Source: Peptococcaceae bacterium UBA4997
GTDB taxonomy: Bacteria > Bacillota > Dehalobacteriia > UBA4068 > UBA4997
Length of the DNA: 8,566 bases
Direction of reading: 5' to 3'
NCBI GenBank assembly: GCA_002398485.1
Contig: DGYV01000027.1
Coordinates: forward strand, 6,586 to 15,151
This document shows positions 6,722 to 8,566 of the stretch, in pieces. The notes below the pieces were generated by a model. It was not told the origin of the DNA and did no database searches. It saw only the letters and a program-made list of their open reading frames with translations. Within the stretch, counting starts at the first letter, position 1. Each line of letters begins with the position of its first letter. Made by a program: the position numbers and the translations under genes.

Positions 6722-6751
6722 ACAATATGTACAACTCTAATTATTCCACAA
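6722..6751 (-). promoter_or_regulatory. Possible promoter of the tup operon
   Basis: Minus strand TTGTGG (6746-6751), an 18-base spacer and TATTGT (6722-6727). This is a weak match, chosen because it would start the RNA near 6715, just ahead of the first leader helix. A TATAAT at 6681-6686 on the same strand lies inside the leader and lacks a -35 partner. Confidence 0.35.
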
Positions 6752-6757
6752 ATCTTA

Positions 6758-6793
6758 CCATAATCCTTTTTTTATGGCGGTTTTTTTGTTTTT
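6758..6793 (+). terminator. Terminator-like hairpin upstream of the moeA promoter
   Basis: Plus strand CCATAA (6758-6763) pairs with TTATGG (6772-6777) around an 8-base loop, followed by CGG and TTTTTTTGTTTTT. The stem is short and AU-rich but the U-run is long. No clear plus-strand gene lies upstream, so it may shield the moeA promoter from transcripts crossing the tup leader or end a short antisense RNA. Confidence 0.45.
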
Positions 6794-6820
6794 ATTAGGA
6801 TCCTACTGCAATAATATTGG

Positions 6821-6849
6821 TTTACAAGAGTATATAAGTTGTCTATAAT
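6821..6849 (+). promoter_or_regulatory. Sigma-A promoter for the moeA genes
   Basis: TTTACA (6821-6826), a 17-base spacer and a perfect TATAAT (6844-6849), with the start expected near 6856 and a short leader before the moeA ribosome binding site at 6869-6874. A 10-base palindrome TAGGATCCTA (6796-6805) sits just upstream and might be a protein site, but nothing supports this beyond its symmetry. Confidence 0.82.
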
Positions 6850-6881
6850 AAAATAAATGTAAAAAAACAGGAGGCATTACT

Positions 6882-8108
6882 TTGAGACTATACAGGGTTA
6901 GGAGCATAGATGAAGTTTTGGATGTGATAAAAGAAAATTTTACACATTTGAGCGCAGAACAAGTAGATTTGCTGAATGCCGGCGGCAGGGTAGCTGCTGA
7001 AAATATATACGCTACTGAGGATGTGCCTGCCTTTGACCGTTCCACTGTAGATGGTTATGCCGTAAAAGCCGCCGATACTTTTGGTGCAAGTGAAAGCATA
7101 CCCGCGCTTTTAAATTTATCAGGCCAAGTAAAAATGGGAGAAAAAGCTGATGTGCTGCCACCTTCTGCTGTGATTTATGTTCCTACGGGTGGTATGTTGC
7201 CTGAAGGTGCCGACGCTGTTGTTATGATAGAGCACACAGAGTTATTGGATGATTTGCTGAATCTTTATAAACAAGCGGCTCCGGGTGACGGTGTAATAAA
7301 AAAGGGTGAGGATGTAAGCTGTGGTTTTTTGGTTCTTAAACAGGGCAGTGTGCTGAGAGCCGCGGAAATTGGTTTGTTAGCTTCTTTAGGCATTGCTGAA
7401 ATCAAAGTAACCAAGAAACCCGTGGTAGCTGTTTTATCAACAGGGGATGAAATACAGCCTTGGGATTCTCCAAAATTGGAAATAGGCCAAATAAGGGATA
7501 GTAATGCTCCTGCTATAATGGAATTGGCAAAGCAGGCGGGAGCTAAAGTTTTTTACGGCGGTATAGTTAAGGATGATTATGATGTTTTAAGAACAAAAGC
7601 TGAGGAACTGTTAACTAAAAGCGATATGTTGGTATTGTCTGGTGGCAGTTCGGTTGGTGTAAAAGATTTCACCTGCAGACTTTTAGGTGAGTTAGGCGGC
7701 AGTTTATTGGTTGAAGGTGTGGCCGTACAGCCGGGCAAGCCAACTTTGATGGCAAGCTGTAACGGCAAAGCCATTTTGGGTTTGCCCGGGCATCCTGTAT
7801 CGGCCTTGAACATATTCAATCTTGTAGGCAAGGCTGTTTTGGCCCAAATGCTGGGGCAGGCGGAAAGTTTGTGGCAGCCTACGGTTAAAGCAGTGCTTAC
7901 CCATAATATTGCTTCTCAGCCGGGGCGTACGGATATGGTAAGAGTGGTTTTAAGTTTGGATAGTGAATGTAACATTCAGGCTACACCTGTTTTTGGCAGA
8001 TCAGGTCTTTTGCGTACTTTAAAAGAGGCAGATGGTATAGTAACGGTGGCTGCAAATACAGAAGGCATTTTAGCCGGTAAAACAGTGGAAGTAGTTTTGA
8101 TAAGTTAG
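6882..8108 (+). CDS. moeA: Molybdopterin molybdenumtransferase MoeA
   Basis: Last enzyme of molybdenum (or tungsten) cofactor assembly: it hydrolyses adenylyl-molybdopterin and inserts the oxyanion metal. 408 residues, full length for MoeA. Conserved blocks in order: PAFDRSTVDGYAV (49-61, with the catalytic-region Asp58), PTGGMLPEGAD (101-111), STGDEI (186-191, Glu190), LSGGSSVG (252-259) with Asp262 just after, PGKPT (284-288) and GLPGHPVSALN (300-310). The start is TTG at 6882 with AGGAGG (6869-6874) 7 bases upstream. It has its own promoter, is divergent from the tungstate uptake operon and is followed after 9 bases by a second moeA. The metal used in vivo is not shown by the sequence; the neighbour suggests tungstate may be a substrate. 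Confidence 0.97.
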   Translation: MRLYRVRSIDEVLDVIKENFTHLSAEQVDLLNAGGRVAAENIYATEDVPAFDRSTVDGYAVKAADTFGASESIPALLNLSGQVKMGEKADVLPPSAVIYVPTGGMLPEGADAVVMIEHTELLDDLLNLYKQAAPGDGVIKKGEDVSCGFLVLKQGSVLRAAEIGLLASLGIAEIKVTKKPVVAVLSTGDEIQPWDSPKLEIGQIRDSNAPAIMELAKQAGAKVFYGGIVKDDYDVLRTKAEELLTKSDMLVLSGGSSVGVKDFTCRLLGELGGSLLVEGVAVQPGKPTLMASCNGKAILGLPGHPVSALNIFNLVGKAVLAQMLGQAESLWQPTVKAVLTHNIASQPGRTDMVRVVLSLDSECNIQATPVFGRSGLLRTLKEADGIVTVAANTEGILAGKTVEVVLIS

Positions 8109-8117
8109 GAGAAAAAA

Positions 8118-8566
8118 ATGGCAAAAATTTATTTGGATACTACAGATCGAAAAGAAGCTTTGGCAAAATTTTTACAAGAAGTACAGCCTTTTAATAGGTT
8201 TGAAACCATAAAAGTTGCGGATGCCTTGCACAGGGTAACAGCCAAGCCTATAATGGCAAGGCTTTCCTTGCCCATGTACCCTGTATCAGCCATGGATGGT
8301 ATTACCATAATAGCGAACAAAAGCTTTGCCGCAAGCGACCAAAACCCGCTTTTATTAGAATTGGACAAAGATTATGTAGTGGTGGATACCGGGGACCCTT
8401 TGCCTGAAGGTTTTGATACAGTAATCAAAATAGAGGATCTGCAAATAGTAGATGAAACAAAAGTGAGTATTATGGCGCCTGCCGCTCCAGGGCAATATGT
8501 GCGCCCTGTCGGTGAGGATGTAGTAGCGGGAGATATGATAATACCTGCCTGGCATAAGATAATGCC
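8118..8566 (+). CDS. moeA: Second MoeA-family protein, 3'-truncated by the window edge
   Basis: The frame is open from ATG 8118 to the end of the window, 149 residues without a stop. AGGAG at 8107-8111 overlaps the previous stop, 6 bases before the ATG, so it is co-transcribed with and probably coupled to the first moeA. The visible part is the MoeA N-terminal region: a leading helix, PMYPVSAMDGIT (around 56-67, with the conserved MDG in place of the VDG of its neighbour), DTGDPLPEGFDTVIKIED and PAAPGQYVRPVGEDV. It differs clearly from the first copy, so this is not a recent duplication. In many Bacillota a second MoeA carries a C-terminal periplasmic-binding-protein-like domain; that part would lie outside the window, so the fusion is only a guess. 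Confidence 0.93.
   Translation, partial: MAKIYLDTTDRKEALAKFLQEVQPFNRFETIKVADALHRVTAKPIMARLSLPMYPVSAMDGITIIANKSFAASDQNPLLLELDKDYVVVDTGDPLPEGFDTVIKIEDLQIVDETKVSIMAPAAPGQYVRPVGEDVVAGDMIIPAWHKIM

Noticed and set aside
6722..6732. Dyad TACA-ATA-TGTA as a ModE-like operator
   Set aside because: Only four bases per arm and not like the known ModE site; short dyads are expected by chance in such AT-rich DNA.

Overview
The window is low-GC bacterial DNA. It has strong AGGAGG-type ribosome binding sites, several TTG starts, sigma-A-like promoters and rho-independent terminators. Gene content (RNA-binding YhbY, nadD, yqeK and rsfS in a row; a tungstate ABC transporter; two consecutive moeA genes) fits an anaerobic member of the Bacillota (Clostridia or Negativicutes type). 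The genus cannot be set from the window.

Left part (1-2660, plus strand): a tightly packed housekeeping operon. An unrecognised conserved-looking protein, possibly running off the left edge, is followed by the CRM-domain RNA-binding protein YhbY, nicotinate-nucleotide adenylyltransferase NadD, the HD-domain Ap4A hydrolase YqeK and the ribosomal silencing factor RsfS. Gaps are 0-12 bases, and nadD and yqeK share one base. The operon ends at a perfect 28-base palindrome with a U-run, which probably also stops the convergent transporter gene.

Middle (2690-4115, minus strand): a Mef(A)-like major facilitator efflux pump with its own near-consensus promoter. Between promoter and gene lies an unlisted 24-codon leader ORF with a strong ribosome binding site, the layout of drug-inducible attenuation. 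This is the most interesting undescribed element I see.

Right-middle (4138-6750, minus strand): a tungstate uptake operon in the order tupB (permease), tupC (ATPase), tupA (binding lipoprotein). A structured leader precedes it: a run of nearly abutting hairpins, one capped by a GAAA tetraloop, then a rho-independent terminator directly before the tupB ribosome binding site. By context this is a candidate molybdenum/tungsten cofactor (Moco/Tuco-type) riboswitch.

Right (6758-8566, plus strand): transcribed divergently from tup, a promoter drives moeA (molybdopterin molybdenumtransferase) and a second, different moeA that is cut by the window edge. Together the right half imports tungstate and inserts the metal into molybdopterin, with the putative riboswitch closing a feedback loop from cofactor to metal uptake.
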